The translations under genes were made by a program, and so were the position numbers. The notes beneath the pieces were generated by a model. It was not told the DNA's origin. It ran no database searches and worked only from the letters and a program-made list of their open reading frames with translations. From Paracoccaceae bacterium (GTDB taxonomy: Bacteria > Pseudomonadota > Alphaproteobacteria > Rhodobacterales > Rhodobacteraceae), in contig JAKITE010000061.1 of the NCBI GenBank assembly GCA_021648225.1, positions 1 through 15,319 on the forward strand: a stretch of 15,319 nucleotides of DNA. Reading direction: 5' to 3'. Shown here piece after piece: positions 6,264 to 13,645 of this stretch (within the stretch, counting starts at the first letter, position 1; the number at the start of each line of letters is the position of its first letter).

Positions 6264-7712
6264 ATGAAAAGACGGGATTTTCTGGGGGGCGTAATTGCCG
6301 GCCTCCCGCTGGCAGCATATGGCGAGGTCCGCCCGCCAGCGCGCGCAGGCCGACCGGTTCGGGTGGCATCGGCCAGCGATATTGTCCAGCAATTTGGTAT
6401 TGGTGACAAAACCGGATTCGTGGTGATGGATCTGGCCACGGGGCAAGTGCTGGAAGCGCATAACCCCACCCTTGATCGCCCGCCCGCATCGGTGACCAAA
6501 GCCATCACCTCGCTATACGCAGATGCGCATTTAGGGGCTGATTTCCGGTTTGAAACCCGCATTGCCACCACCGGCCCGATCAATAACGGCAGGCTGGAGG
6601 GCGACCTGTTTCTGGTTGGCGGCGGTGATCCGCATCTGGATACAGACGCGCTGGCAGAGCTGGCCCAACAGGTGGCATCCGCCGGGCTACGCAGCATTTC
6701 GGGGCGGTTTTATTACGTGGATACCGCCCTGCCAAAGATTGATTTTATTGATGCGGACCAGCCCGATCAAGTTGGCTATAATCCGTCAATCTCCGGCCTG
6801 AACCTGAATTTTAACCGCGTCTATTTTGAATGGAAAAAGACCGGCGGTGCTTATAATATCACCATGGAGGCCCGCGCCTCGCGGTATCGCCCGGCTGTTA
6901 CAACCTCTGAAATGACGATCGTTAACCGCAACGGGCCGGTCTATGCCTATGGTCGTTCAAACGGCATAGATCATTGGACCGTGGCGCGCAGCGCCTTGGG
7001 CAATAGCGGCAGCAGATGGCTGCCGGTGCGCGACCCCGGTGCCTATACTGCCAGTGTTTTTCGCAATTTGGCGGCGGCTTTTGGGGTGGCATTGCCAGCG
7101 CCACAACAAAGGGCATCCGCACGGGGCAGCGTGATTGCACGCCAATTCAGCCGCGATCTGCGCGGGCTTCAACGTAGCATGTTGTATTTTTCCACCAACC
7201 TCACCGCCGAGGTTCTGGGCATGCAGGCTTCAATCGCCGCCGGAAATCAGGTGGCCGGATTGCGCGCATCAGCGCGGCATATGTCGCGCTGGGCATCACA
7301 GCAGGTTGCCCAAAGCAGTCCGGTTTTTTACAATCATTCAGGCCTGACCGACCAATCGAAAATCTCTGCGCAGGAAATGGTAATGCTTTTGGCGCAGCGC
7401 AACAGCCAGCAGGGCTTGGCGGGGCTGATGAAAAAGGTGCAGTTGCTAACCCCGCGCGGCGATGCAGCCACGGTGCCGAATGTCGAGGTTCTGGCAAAAA
7501 CCGGCACCCTGAATTTCACCCGGGGGCTGGCAGGGTATATCGAGGGCCAAGGCCAGCAGAAACTGGCATTTGCGATTTTTTCGGCTGATCTGGGCGCACG
7601 CCGCGCAGCAGGCATTTCCGAGGAACGACCAAGGGGCGCGCGCAGCTGGTCTAGAAATGCCAGAGCGCAGGAAAAAGCATTGTTATATCGTTGGGCTACC
7701 CAGTTTGTATAA
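6264..7712 (+). CDS. dacB: D-alanyl-D-alanine carboxypeptidase/endopeptidase (PBP4, peptidase S13)
   Basis: A 482-residue periplasmic penicillin-binding protein that trims or cleaves peptidoglycan cross-links. The three active-site motifs are present: S76-V-T-K79 (acylating Ser/Lys), S310-T-N312 followed by LTAE, and K412-T-G414. The N-terminus MKRRDFLGGVIAGLPLAAYG is a twin-arginine-like signal (RRDFLGG plus a hydrophobic stretch), suggesting Tat export. The large insertion between the first two motifs is characteristic of class C PBPs. It lies 17 bases after nadD, in the same unit. It converges with rlmJ with an 8-base gap and no obvious terminator. The start is the first ATG giving a complete signal peptide; the Shine-Dalgarno is weak. 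Confidence 0.93.
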   Translation: MKRRDFLGGVIAGLPLAAYGEVRPPARAGRPVRVASASDIVQQFGIGDKTGFVVMDLATGQVLEAHNPTLDRPPASVTKAITSLYADAHLGADFRFETRIATTGPINNGRLEGDLFLVGGGDPHLDTDALAELAQQVASAGLRSISGRFYYVDTALPKIDFIDADQPDQVGYNPSISGLNLNFNRVYFEWKKTGGAYNITMEARASRYRPAVTTSEMTIVNRNGPVYAYGRSNGIDHWTVARSALGNSGSRWLPVRDPGAYTASVFRNLAAAFGVALPAPQQRASARGSVIARQFSRDLRGLQRSMLYFSTNLTAEVLGMQASIAAGNQVAGLRASARHMSRWASQQVAQSSPVFYNHSGLTDQSKISAQEMVMLLAQRNSQQGLAGLMKKVQLLTPRGDAATVPNVEVLAKTGTLNFTRGLAGYIEGQGQQKLAFAIFSADLGARRAAGISEERPRGARSWSRNARAQEKALLYRWATQFV

Positions 7713-7720
7713 ACCCGACC

Positions 7721-8491
7721 CTAACCCAGCGGTTGCAGTAGCCCCGAGGTTTGGCCTTCAACCTGTTGCAAAATCTCGTCGCTTCGATACGGCGCATTGA
7801 TCAAAATCAAACCACTGCCGGTCATGCCTTTGCCGTCTTTCAGATCAAAGCCGACCTCGTGTTTCAAAAATGGCAGCTTTAGCCCCTGAACCAGTTCCAG
7901 ATGACGGTCGGCCTCCAGCAATGGATACCAGATCATAATCGTGGCCTCGGGCCATTTATCCATCAGCCGATGGCTAAATTCCGCCACCTCTGCATATTCG
8001 GTTTTAATCTCGTAAGACGGGTCGATCAGCACCAGCCCTTTGCGCGGTTTTGGTGGGGTAATAGCAAACACGCCCTCATAGCCGTCGCGCCGATGCAAAG
8101 ACACGCCTTCCCCCATCAGATTTTGCCGCAAATTGCGGTATTCAACCGGATGCAGTTCCATCAGGTGCAGCCTGTCCTGGTCTCGCAGCAATTCCCGCGC
8201 AATCATCGGAGAGCCGGGATAGGCATCCGGCCCGTATTTTTGTTGAATGTTTCGCAGGGTTTTTACCAACGGGCAATCGGGCAGGGTGATGGCATTGATA
8301 CCCTCGGCGGCCTCGCCTGTTTTCAGGCTGTCATCGCTGGATAAATCATACAAGCCCCGCCCCGCATGGGTTTCCAGATAGGAAATACCGCGGGACTTTT
8401 TGGTTAACAGGGCCAGCAATTCAGCCAGCACCAGATGTTTATGCACATCGGCAGGACCACCGGCATGATAGGAATGTTGATAAGAAAGCAT
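7721..8491 (-). CDS. rlmJ: 23S rRNA (adenine(2030)-N6)-methyltransferase
   Basis: A 256-residue SAM-dependent methyltransferase. The N-terminal MLSYQHSYHAGGPADVHKH is diagnostic of RlmJ, as is YLETHAGRGLYDL (38-50), the SAM-binding loop. The catalytic motif IV reads DPSYE (157-161) where Escherichia coli has DPPYE. The reading frame stays open upstream to 8725, but the family start is clearly the ATG at 8491. The extra N-terminal residues of longer frames match nothing and would overlap the peroxiredoxin gene. The modification is of 23S A2030, a non-essential rRNA mark. It is convergent with dacB and divergent from the peroxiredoxin gene. Confidence 0.93.
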   Translation of the reverse strand: MLSYQHSYHAGGPADVHKHLVLAELLALLTKKSRGISYLETHAGRGLYDLSSDDSLKTGEAAEGINAITLPDCPLVKTLRNIQQKYGPDAYPGSPMIARELLRDQDRLHLMELHPVEYRNLRQNLMGEGVSLHRRDGYEGVFAITPPKPRKGLVLIDPSYEIKTEYAEVAEFSHRLMDKWPEATIMIWYPLLEADRHLELVQGLKLPFLKHEVGFDLKDGKGMTGSGLILINAPYRSDEILQQVEGQTSGLLQPLG

Positions 8492-8624
8492 CGAATACCC
8501 CGATAAAATTTGCCCCTGTCTAACCCGCCGTGACGACAAAGGCCAGATTCGCCAAACGGGGGGTTTTCCATCGGGCATTGACGTATTAGATAGGCGCAAC
8601 AAACCAACCATAAGGATGAAATAA

Positions 8625-9158
8625 ATGGCCATAGGCACTACACTTCCGGATGTAACTTTCCACACACGGGTTCGCGATGAAAAAATCGGCGGTGACAACC
8701 CGTTTAAATGGGAAGACAAAACCACTGCGGATTATTTTAAAGGCAAACGTGTTATTCTGTTTTCCCTGCCGGGTGCCTTTACGCCGACCTGTTCCACATA
8801 CCAGCTGCCCGGCTATGAAAACGGCGCTGCCGATTTTGCGGCAGAGGGCATCGACGAAATTTATGTGATGTCCGTTAACGATACTTTTGTGATGAACAAA
8901 TGGGCGTTGGATCAAAAGCTCGAGAATGTCAAAGTTATCCCCGATGGTGCCGGTGAATTTTCCCGCCGTATGGGCATGCTGGTCGATAAATCCAATATCG
9001 GTTTTGGGATGCGCAGCTGGCGTTATGCGGCCATCATCAAGGATGGTGTGGTCGAGGCCTGGTTCGAAGAGCCCGGTATCTGTGATAACCATGGCCAAGA
9101 CCCGTATGGCGAATCTTCGCCCGAAACGGTTATGGCCTGGCTTAAAGCCAATAAATAG
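8625..9158 (+). CDS. Peroxiredoxin (Prx5/PrxII family)
   Basis: A 177-residue thiol peroxidase that reduces hydrogen peroxide and organic hydroperoxides in the cytoplasm. The peroxidatic cysteine is C56 in PGAFTPTCS, the Prx5 signature. A second cysteine, C153 (GICDNHGQDPYG), could serve as an atypical 2-Cys resolving residue, or the enzyme may be recycled by glutaredoxin or glutathione. The ASN-D-x-F-like SVNDTFVMNKW and MRSWRYA segments are family-typical. The ATG is preceded by AAGGA about eight bases upstream. A clear terminator follows. No oxidative-stress operator was recognised in the 133-base divergent region shared with rlmJ. Confidence 0.94.
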   Translation: MAIGTTLPDVTFHTRVRDEKIGGDNPFKWEDKTTADYFKGKRVILFSLPGAFTPTCSTYQLPGYENGAADFAAEGIDEIYVMSVNDTFVMNKWALDQKLENVKVIPDGAGEFSRRMGMLVDKSNIGFGMRSWRYAAIIKDGVVEAWFEEPGICDNHGQDPYGESSPETVMAWLKANK

Positions 9159-9178
9159 TTGATATTTATCAAGATTGG

Positions 9179-9209
9179 CGGCCCTGCAATTGTGGGGCCG
9201 TTTTCGTTT
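9179..9209 (+). terminator. Rho-independent terminator after the peroxiredoxin gene
   Basis: CGGCCC (9179-9184) pairs with GGGCCG (9195-9200) around a 10-base loop. It is followed by TTTTCGTTT. It starts 20 bases after the stop codon, just before the rpsD promoter. Confidence 0.75.
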
Positions 9210-9235
9210 GACACCACTGCACAAACCCTTATAAC
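9208..9235 (+). promoter_or_regulatory. Sigma-70-type promoter of rpsD
   Basis: TTGACA (9208-9213) and TATAAC (9230-9235) with 16-base spacing. The -35 box is a consensus match and sits directly after the upstream terminator. A transcript from here would have a leader of about 135 bases before the rpsD GTG. Confidence 0.65.
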
Positions 9236-9301
9236 CCCGCCATCCGGTGCTGCAAAGTTCCGGCAATTGGTGTTTGTGGACCCTGCAAGGGGAAACCTGT
9301 C

Positions 9302-9361
9302 ATTCGGTAATAAGGCCGAATTAGGAAAGCACCTTTTAATACCTGCTTTTGGCAGGGCTTT
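9302..9361 (+). promoter_or_regulatory. Structured leader of rpsD (candidate S4 autoregulatory site)
   Basis: Two hairpins can be drawn. The first is ATTCGG (9302-9307) with CCGAAT (9316-9321). The second is a nested element with outer stem AAAGC (9326-9330)/GCTTT (9357-9361) and inner stem CCTGC (9342-9346)/GCAGG (9352-9356). The second ends directly before the AAAGGA Shine-Dalgarno. S4 represses its own mRNA through leader structures in other bacteria; whether it does so here is inference. Confidence 0.4.
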
Positions 9362-9375
9362 GAAAGGATCCAGCC

Positions 9376-9996
9376 GTGACTAAACGTACTGCTGCCAAGT
9401 ATAAAATTGATCGCCGTATGGGCGAAAACATCTGGGGTCGCCCCAAATCACCTGTAAACCGTCGTGAATATGGCCCGGGCCAGCACGGCCAAGGCCGCAA
9501 GCAAAAACTGTCGGATTTCGGCACGCAGCTTCGCGCCAAGCAAAAGCTTAAGGGCTATTACGGCGACCTGACCGAAAAACAATTCCGCCGTATTTATGCC
9601 GATGCCGAGCGCATCAAGGGAGACACTGGTGCAAACCTTGTTGGCCTGCTGGAACGCCGCCTTGATGCGGTTGTTTACCGTGCCAAATTTGTGCCAACCA
9701 TTTTTGCTGCACGTCAATTCGTGAATCACGGCCATGTGACCGTGAACGGCAAAAAAGTAAACATCGCGTCTTATCGCGTGTCCGAGGGCGACGTGATTGC
9801 GGTGCGTGAAAAATCCCGTCAAATGGGCCTGATCATTGAGGCGATTGCTTCGGCTGAACGCGATATTCCGGAATACATGAATGTTGATCAATCAAAGCTG
9901 ACTTGCGAATATATCCGCACGCCAACATTGGGTGATGTGCCTTATCCGGTTCTGATGGAACCAAATCTAGTGGTGGAATTCTACGCCAAGAACTAA
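9376..9996 (+). CDS. rpsD: 30S ribosomal protein S4
   Basis: A 206-residue primary rRNA-binding protein of the small subunit, also a possible translational repressor of its own gene. It has the N-terminal TKRTAAKYKIDRRMGENIWG, the YGPGQHGQGRKQKLSDFG loop typical of alphaproteobacterial S4, and the S4 RNA-binding domain around LERRLDAVVYRAKF-RQFVNHGHVTVNGKKVN (about 94-128). It ends in MEPNLVVEFYAKN. The GTG start follows AAAGGA at a good distance and gives the exact family N-terminus. It stands alone with its own promoter and terminator. A diverged copy of its last 62 bases lies 1.7 kb downstream. Confidence 0.97.
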   Translation: MTKRTAAKYKIDRRMGENIWGRPKSPVNRREYGPGQHGQGRKQKLSDFGTQLRAKQKLKGYYGDLTEKQFRRIYADAERIKGDTGANLVGLLERRLDAVVYRAKFVPTIFAARQFVNHGHVTVNGKKVNIASYRVSEGDVIAVREKSRQMGLIIEAIASAERDIPEYMNVDQSKLTCEYIRTPTLGDVPYPVLMEPNLVVEFYAKN

Positions 9997-10020
9997 TTTT
10001 TCGGTTCAAAGAAATTTGAG

Positions 10021-10051
10021 AAAGGCCGCGTTTTGGGACGCGGCCTTTTTT
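10021..10051 (+). terminator. Strong rho-independent terminator of rpsD
   Basis: A 10-bp stem, AAAGGCCGCG (10021-10030) and CGCGGCCTTT (10039-10048), has an 8-base loop and a run of six T starting inside the stem. It starts 24 bases after the stop codon. Confidence 0.9.
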
Positions 10052-10060
10052 GTGGGCGTC

Positions 10061-10600
10061 TCAACCCAATGTCGCAAAAATTACCCGTTGCATTCCCTTT
10101 GCGTATTCTTCCGATGATTTTGCAATTAGAAGCAAGCCTTTAGATGCAAGATTCAAAACAAAGGCTTTATTTTCAGCAGGTGACCGATCTTTTTCTAAGC
10201 CAGATTTCAAGATGAATTCCGAGATTAATATGGCAAAGCCATCCCCTTGATAAGAAGCTGAACGGTTTGCAGATGCCATTGCCAAGTCAATTATTTCTGC
10301 ACCGTGACCCGTGCCCATCCAAATAGAAACATGGTTGCCGGTCCAGATATTATAGGCTTGCAACAGTGTTTCCAGCGGGGTTTCCGTCTTTGATGTCAAA
10401 ACTTTGGTCACTTGGCGAAACAGTTCCGTGGTGATTGTCTCTACCGTCCAGTCAAACACTGCTTCCTTTGAGCCAAAACGGTTATAGATCGACTGGCGCG
10501 ACAAGTCGGCCGCCTGTGCAATATCTTCCATTGACGTCTTTTTGAACCCGTATCGAGCAAAGACGGTCAGTATTTTTTGCGCAGCAATGGTGTCTTGCAT
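10061..10600 (-). CDS. TetR/AcrR-family transcriptional repressor
   Basis: A 179-residue regulator. The N-terminal helix-turn-helix fits TetR: ILTVFARYGFKKTSMEDIAQAADLSRQSIYNRFGSKEAVF (10-49). The remaining ~130 residues are helical and form the usual ligand-binding and dimerisation domain, which is not conserved enough to name a ligand. It is divergent from the SDR gene with 87 bases between the starts. The simplest inference is that it represses the SDR and itself. It ends ten bases after the rpsD terminator on the opposite strand. It lies inside the segment bounded by the two copies of the rpsD tail, so it may be imported with the SDR. Confidence 0.92.
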   Translation of the reverse strand: MQDTIAAQKILTVFARYGFKKTSMEDIAQAADLSRQSIYNRFGSKEAVFDWTVETITTELFRQVTKVLTSKTETPLETLLQAYNIWTGNHVSIWMGTGHGAEIIDLAMASANRSASYQGDGFAILISEFILKSGLEKDRSPAENKAFVLNLASKGLLLIAKSSEEYAKGMQRVIFATLG

Positions 10601-10609
10601 AATACACTC

Positions 10610-10648
10610 TTGACATTTTGGATCGAAATTGTAAATAGCGTACTAATT
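10610..10648 (+). promoter_or_regulatory. Candidate promoter and operator of the SDR gene
   Basis: TTGACA (10610-10615) and TAAATA (10632-10637) are spaced by 16 bases. An imperfect inverted repeat, AATTGTA with TACTAATT, overlaps and follows the -10 box. This is a plausible TetR site between the divergent genes, but the repeat needs a one-base gap. Confidence 0.4.
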
Positions 10649-10687
10649 CAAATCACCAGATCAATTTCATTTCATTGGAATATAACC

Positions 10688-11641
10688 ATGCCAGAAACAC
10701 TTCACAACTCCGGTTTCAAAAACTGGACCCCTGATTTGCTTCCCGACCTAAGCGGGAAAATGTATGTGATCACCGGCGCGAATTCAGGCATTGGTTTTGA
10801 AGCGGCCAAATATCTGGGAGTTGCGGGTGCTGATATCGTTATGGTGTGTCGTTCACCAGCAAAAGCGCAAGCGGCTCAAAAGTCGCTTGCAGGCCAGATC
10901 AAAGGAAAAGTTGATCTGGTGCAGATGGATCTAAGTGATCTGGGTTCGGTTCGCAAAGCTGCTGCGGAAATACGCAAACGCTATTCTAAAATTGACGGCC
11001 TCATCAATAATGCCGGTATCATGCAAACGCCGCAAAGCAAAACGGTTGATGGCTTTGATCTGCAAATGGCAGCCAATCACCTTGGGCATTTTCTTTGGGC
11101 TGGCCTGTTGCTTGACTTGGTCAAAGCCGCAGAGGGGCGGATTGTTGTGGTGTCAAGCATCGCCCATAAATACGGTGCGCTTGACTTGGAAGACTTTATG
11201 TCTAACCAAAAATACAGCCCGACCAAAGCTTATATTCAAAGCAAATTGTCAAACCTGATGTTCGCATTTGAATTGGACCGGAGGCTGCAAGCGCGCGGCA
11301 GCAAGGCCATTTGTATTGCTTGCCACCCCGGTTATTCCAACACCCAATTGCAAAGCACCGGGCCAAAAGGCCTGTTCAAAATGCTTTATAAAGTGATGGG
11401 TCCATTGATGGCACAGCCATCCGCAAAAGGTGCAATTCCCACGGTTTTGGCGGCGGCAGGCACAGAAGCCAAGCGCGGCGGATATTACGGGCCAAAAAGG
11501 TTGTCGGAATCCCGCGGCCCTGTCAGCGATGCCATCGTTGCCGATCATGCATTGGATCAGGCCAAGCAAACCGCTTTGTGGGAAAAAAGTGAAGAACTTG
11601 TTGATTTTGTTTGGGATATTCCAGCCTTGAAAAGCACCTAG
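10688..11641 (+). CDS. Short-chain dehydrogenase/reductase (retinol dehydrogenase-like)
   Basis: A 317-residue NAD(P)-dependent oxidoreductase. It has the Rossmann motif TGANSGIG (29-36), D81-L for the adenine ring, NNAG (107-110), catalytic S156/S157 in VVVSS, and Y182-x3-K186 in AYIQSK. The length and the 'LINNAGIM...DGFDLQMAANHLGHF' block resemble the RDH/WWOX/protochlorophyllide-reductase-like SDR branch. The substrate is unknown. The ATG at 10688 is chosen because it gives the family N-terminus; the frame extends further upstream, but that part overlaps the TetR start region. The Shine-Dalgarno is weak (TTGGAAT). It is probably induced when the TetR protein meets its ligand. Confidence 0.9.
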   Translation: MPETLHNSGFKNWTPDLLPDLSGKMYVITGANSGIGFEAAKYLGVAGADIVMVCRSPAKAQAAQKSLAGQIKGKVDLVQMDLSDLGSVRKAAAEIRKRYSKIDGLINNAGIMQTPQSKTVDGFDLQMAANHLGHFLWAGLLLDLVKAAEGRIVVVSSIAHKYGALDLEDFMSNQKYSPTKAYIQSKLSNLMFAFELDRRLQARGSKAICIACHPGYSNTQLQSTGPKGLFKMLYKVMGPLMAQPSAKGAIPTVLAAAGTEAKRGGYYGPKRLSESRGPVSDAIVADHALDQAKQTALWEKSEELVDFVWDIPALKST

Positions 11642-11654
11642 GTCAAGGTGTGCG

Positions 11655-11716
11655 GATGTGCCGTGTCCGGTGATGCTTGAACCAAATCTGGTGGTGGAAT
11701 TCTATACAAAAACTAA
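11655..11716 (+). pseudogene. Remnant copy of the rpsD 3' end
   Basis: The stretch from GATGTGCC to ACTAA repeats the last 63 bases of rpsD (9934-9996) with about ten substitutions and a one-base deletion near the stop. Read in the S4 frame it gives VPCPVMLEPNLVVEFYTKTK, against VPYPVLMEPNLVVEFYAKN in the intact gene. Substitutions include several third-position changes, so the copy comes from an older or foreign S4 gene, not a recent duplication. No start signal precedes it. It borders the TetR/SDR pair on the side opposite to intact rpsD, like the displaced half of a gene-end integration site. Confidence 0.8.
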
Positions 11717-11804
11717 ACAGTTTCTCGAATGCGGATTTTTCTGTTTGCGCTGCTTTTTGTGTCGGGGTTTTGATGAAATAATATTAGGCTCAGCCCCATT
11801 ATTT

Positions 11805-12365
11805 CTATCGCAAAGATGGTATTTTCAGCCCCGCTTCAGACGAAGCAATCAATATGCCAAGCCTTCGTAATCGTGTTTCTTCTTTCTTGGCGCTCATGAC
11901 CCACCAGATGGAATCTCTTTTATAGGAGGGTGCCAAATTATTAAGGAAGTGCCATGCTGGTTGGTTTGCCTTGATTTGCGCTTCATATTCGCTGGCAAGC
12001 GGCACATTTCTGGATTCAGAAGAATAGCCTTGTGCATCACTTCTGCTGTTAAAAAGCTGCATGCCTGCTGGTTTTATCATCCCAAGCTGGATCAGTGTTT
12101 TTACCTTTTTTACGTTCACCGCGCTCCATACACTGGTTGTTTTGCGCGGCGTAAAACGGATTTTATAGCTTTGGCCATCAATGGTTTTCCGGATACCGTC
12201 GATCCAGCCAAAACAAAGCGCGGCATCTACGGATGCAGACCATGTAAGGCTGGCACGGCCTGAATTTTTCCTGAAATAACCCACCCAAACTTCACTGGCT
12301 TTTGCATTTTCTTCCAACCAGTCGCTAAATGCTTCTTGGGTGTTGAAAAAAATTACATCTGCCAT
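11805..12365 (-). CDS. YdeI/OmpD-associated (OmdA) family protein
   Basis: A 186-residue cytoplasmic protein. The N-terminal half, FSDWLEENAKASEVWVGYFRKNSGRASLTWSASVDAALCFGWIDGIRKTIDG and the RFTPRKTTSVWSAVN that follows, is the hallmark of the YdeI/OmdA family. The C-terminal OmdA-type segment has PAWHFLNNLAPSYKRDSIWWVMSAKKEETRLRRL, with the usual alternation of aromatic and basic residues. Some relatives have been linked to bacteriocin or peptide resistance, but the biochemical role is not settled. The start is supported by GGAG about nine bases upstream. The gene is transcribed away from clpP with the same polarity and is separated from it by 77 bases. Confidence 0.9.
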   Translation of the reverse strand: MADVIFFNTQEAFSDWLEENAKASEVWVGYFRKNSGRASLTWSASVDAALCFGWIDGIRKTIDGQSYKIRFTPRKTTSVWSAVNVKKVKTLIQLGMIKPAGMQLFNSRSDAQGYSSESRNVPLASEYEAQIKANQPAWHFLNNLAPSYKRDSIWWVMSAKKEETRLRRLGILIASSEAGLKIPSLR

Positions 12366-12442
12366 TCGCTAGTCTCCAACCTTAGCTATTAGCTTTTGCA
12401 GCACTGCCGTATGATATTCTCCAATTGCGACAGATCGCAAAA

Positions 12443-13012
12443 TCAGATGTCGGAGGCCGAGGTAATTACCTTGGACAACAACCCGTATTTGATGGCCTCG
12501 TCGGTGTTCAGCCAGAAATCCCGCTTTGTGTCTTTGGCGATTTTTGCTGCACTCTGGCCGGTGGCCTCTGCAAAAATGCGCTCAAAACGGGCTTTCATGA
12601 TCTCGAGCTGCTGGGCCTGAATTTCAATATCCGATGCTTTGCCGCCAATGCCGCCACTGGGTTGATGCAGTAAAAACCGCGTATTGGGCAGGCAAAACCG
12701 GTTTTTCTTTTCCGCACCAATAAAGATCAACGCACCGGCACTGGCCACCCAGCCGGAACCGATGACGCGGACCTGCGGTTTGATGAACTTGATCAGATCA
12801 TGCACCATATCGCCGGATTCGACATGGCCGCCGGGCGATGAAATAAACATCGTAATTGGTTTGTCATTGACAGCCGCCAATGCCAGCAGGCGTTCGGAGG
12901 TGGCTTTGGCCAGCTTGTCGTTGATTTCGCCAACCACGGTCACATACCGGTTTTCAAAGGTAATACGTTCCAGCGAGAACGCCTTGTCTTTGTTATCTTT
13001 GCTGTCGCTCAT
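12443..13012 (-). CDS. ClpP-family ATP-dependent protease proteolytic subunit (accessory paralogue)
   Basis: A 189-residue serine peptidase of the ClpP fold. The catalytic triad can be assigned to S91 (GSGWVASAGAL), H116 (TRFLLHQPSGG) and D165 (TKRDFWLN). SSPGG (58-62) forms the oxyanion-loop region. The nucleophile motif VASAG replaces the classic AASMG, and the N-terminus lacks a propeptide and the canonical axial-loop sequence. It is therefore more likely one of the extra ClpP paralogues of Rhodobacteraceae than the housekeeping ClpP. No clpX or clpA is nearby. Subunit mixing with another ClpP is possible but unseen. Confidence 0.88.
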   Translation of the reverse strand: MSDSKDNKDKAFSLERITFENRYVTVVGEINDKLAKATSERLLALAAVNDKPITMFISSPGGHVESGDMVHDLIKFIKPQVRVIGSGWVASAGALIFIGAEKKNRFCLPNTRFLLHQPSGGIGGKASDIEIQAQQLEIMKARFERIFAEATGQSAAKIAKDTKRDFWLNTDEAIKYGLLSKVITSASDI

Positions 13013-13080
13013 AATCTTTGCCTTATGTCAGTGTTTGCATAGCTATCGCATTTTCCCTGACAGAGTGTAAACCGCATAAA

Positions 13081-13560
13081 TCAAAGCGGCAGGGGGCGTT
13101 GCTCGGCAATGGTTTCCATAGCGAAGTAAGACGTGACCGAATCCAGATCAACCTTTGAGATCAATCTTTGATAAACGCGGTCATAGCTGGCCATATCTTG
13201 GGTCACAACCTTAAGCATATAATCGTAATCCCCACCGATGCGGAAAAAATCGATCACCTCGGGAATGGTTGTTACATGGGCACGAAAGGTTTTCAGCCAA
13301 TCGACGGAATGATGACGGGTGCGCAGCATCACAAACACCACCAAGCCAAGCCCCAGTTTCTGGCGGTCAAGCATGGTGGTCTGGCCGGTGATCACGCCGT
13401 TTTGGCGCAGGTTTTGCAACCGCCGCCAACAGGCATTTTGTGACAAGCCAACGATTTCCGCCAGTTCCCGCTGGGATTTGGACGAATCCCTTTGCAGGGC
13501 GGCAAGGATGTTGCGATCTATTTGATCTAGAATTTCAGACTTCATTCGATCATTTGACAC
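13081..13560 (-). CDS. Lrp/AsnC-family transcriptional regulator
   Basis: A 159-residue feast/famine regulator. Residues about 10-60 form the winged helix-turn-helix (LDQIDRNILAALQRDSSKSQRELAEIVGLSQNACWRRLQNL). The rest is the RAM/effector domain with the family-typical FFRIGGDYDYMLKVV and TSYFAMETI. The start is uncertain: GTG at 13560, or the in-frame ATG at 13545 giving MKSEILDQ. Neither has a clear Shine-Dalgarno. It is divergent from the class V PLP enzyme gene across a 9-bp inverted repeat, which suggests it controls that gene in response to an amino acid. Confidence 0.93.
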   Translation of the reverse strand: MSNDRMKSEILDQIDRNILAALQRDSSKSQRELAEIVGLSQNACWRRLQNLRQNGVITGQTTMLDRQKLGLGLVVFVMLRTRHHSVDWLKTFRAHVTTIPEVIDFFRIGGDYDYMLKVVTQDMASYDRVYQRLISKVDLDSVTSYFAMETIAEQRPLPL

Positions 13561-13573
13561 GAGAAATGCTGAA

Positions 13574-13605
13574 CAGGCAATATAAAAGAGGATGATTATT
13601 GCCTG
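13574..13605. promoter_or_regulatory. Inverted repeat between lrp-type regulator and class V enzyme gene
   Basis: CAGGCAATA (13574-13582) and TATTGCCTG (13597-13605) form a perfect 9-bp inverted repeat with a 14-base centre. The half sites are 23 bases apart, about two helical turns, on one face of the DNA. It lies in the divergent intergenic region and is a good operator candidate for the neighbouring Lrp-type protein. Confidence 0.6.
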
Positions 13606-13645
13606 ATATTCGATGAAATTATGCTAAACCACAAGGAATCAGCCA

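Noticed and set aside
8578..8600. Promoter for the peroxiredoxin from TTGACG at 8578
   Set aside because: No acceptable -10 box at 16-18 bases spacing.
7721..8725. Longer reading frame for the rlmJ gene starting at 8725
   Set aside because: The extra 78 residues match nothing and would overlap the peroxiredoxin start; the RlmJ N-terminus MLSYQHSYHAGG begins at 8491.
10577..10687. Upstream extension of the SDR gene to 10577
   Set aside because: It overlaps the divergent TetR start and the promoter; the SDR family N-terminus starts at the ATG at 10688.
11658..11870. Plus-strand 70-residue frame starting MPCPVMLEPNLVV
   Set aside because: It is the rpsD-tail remnant read on into non-coding DNA and the antisense of the YdeI-like gene; no start signal.
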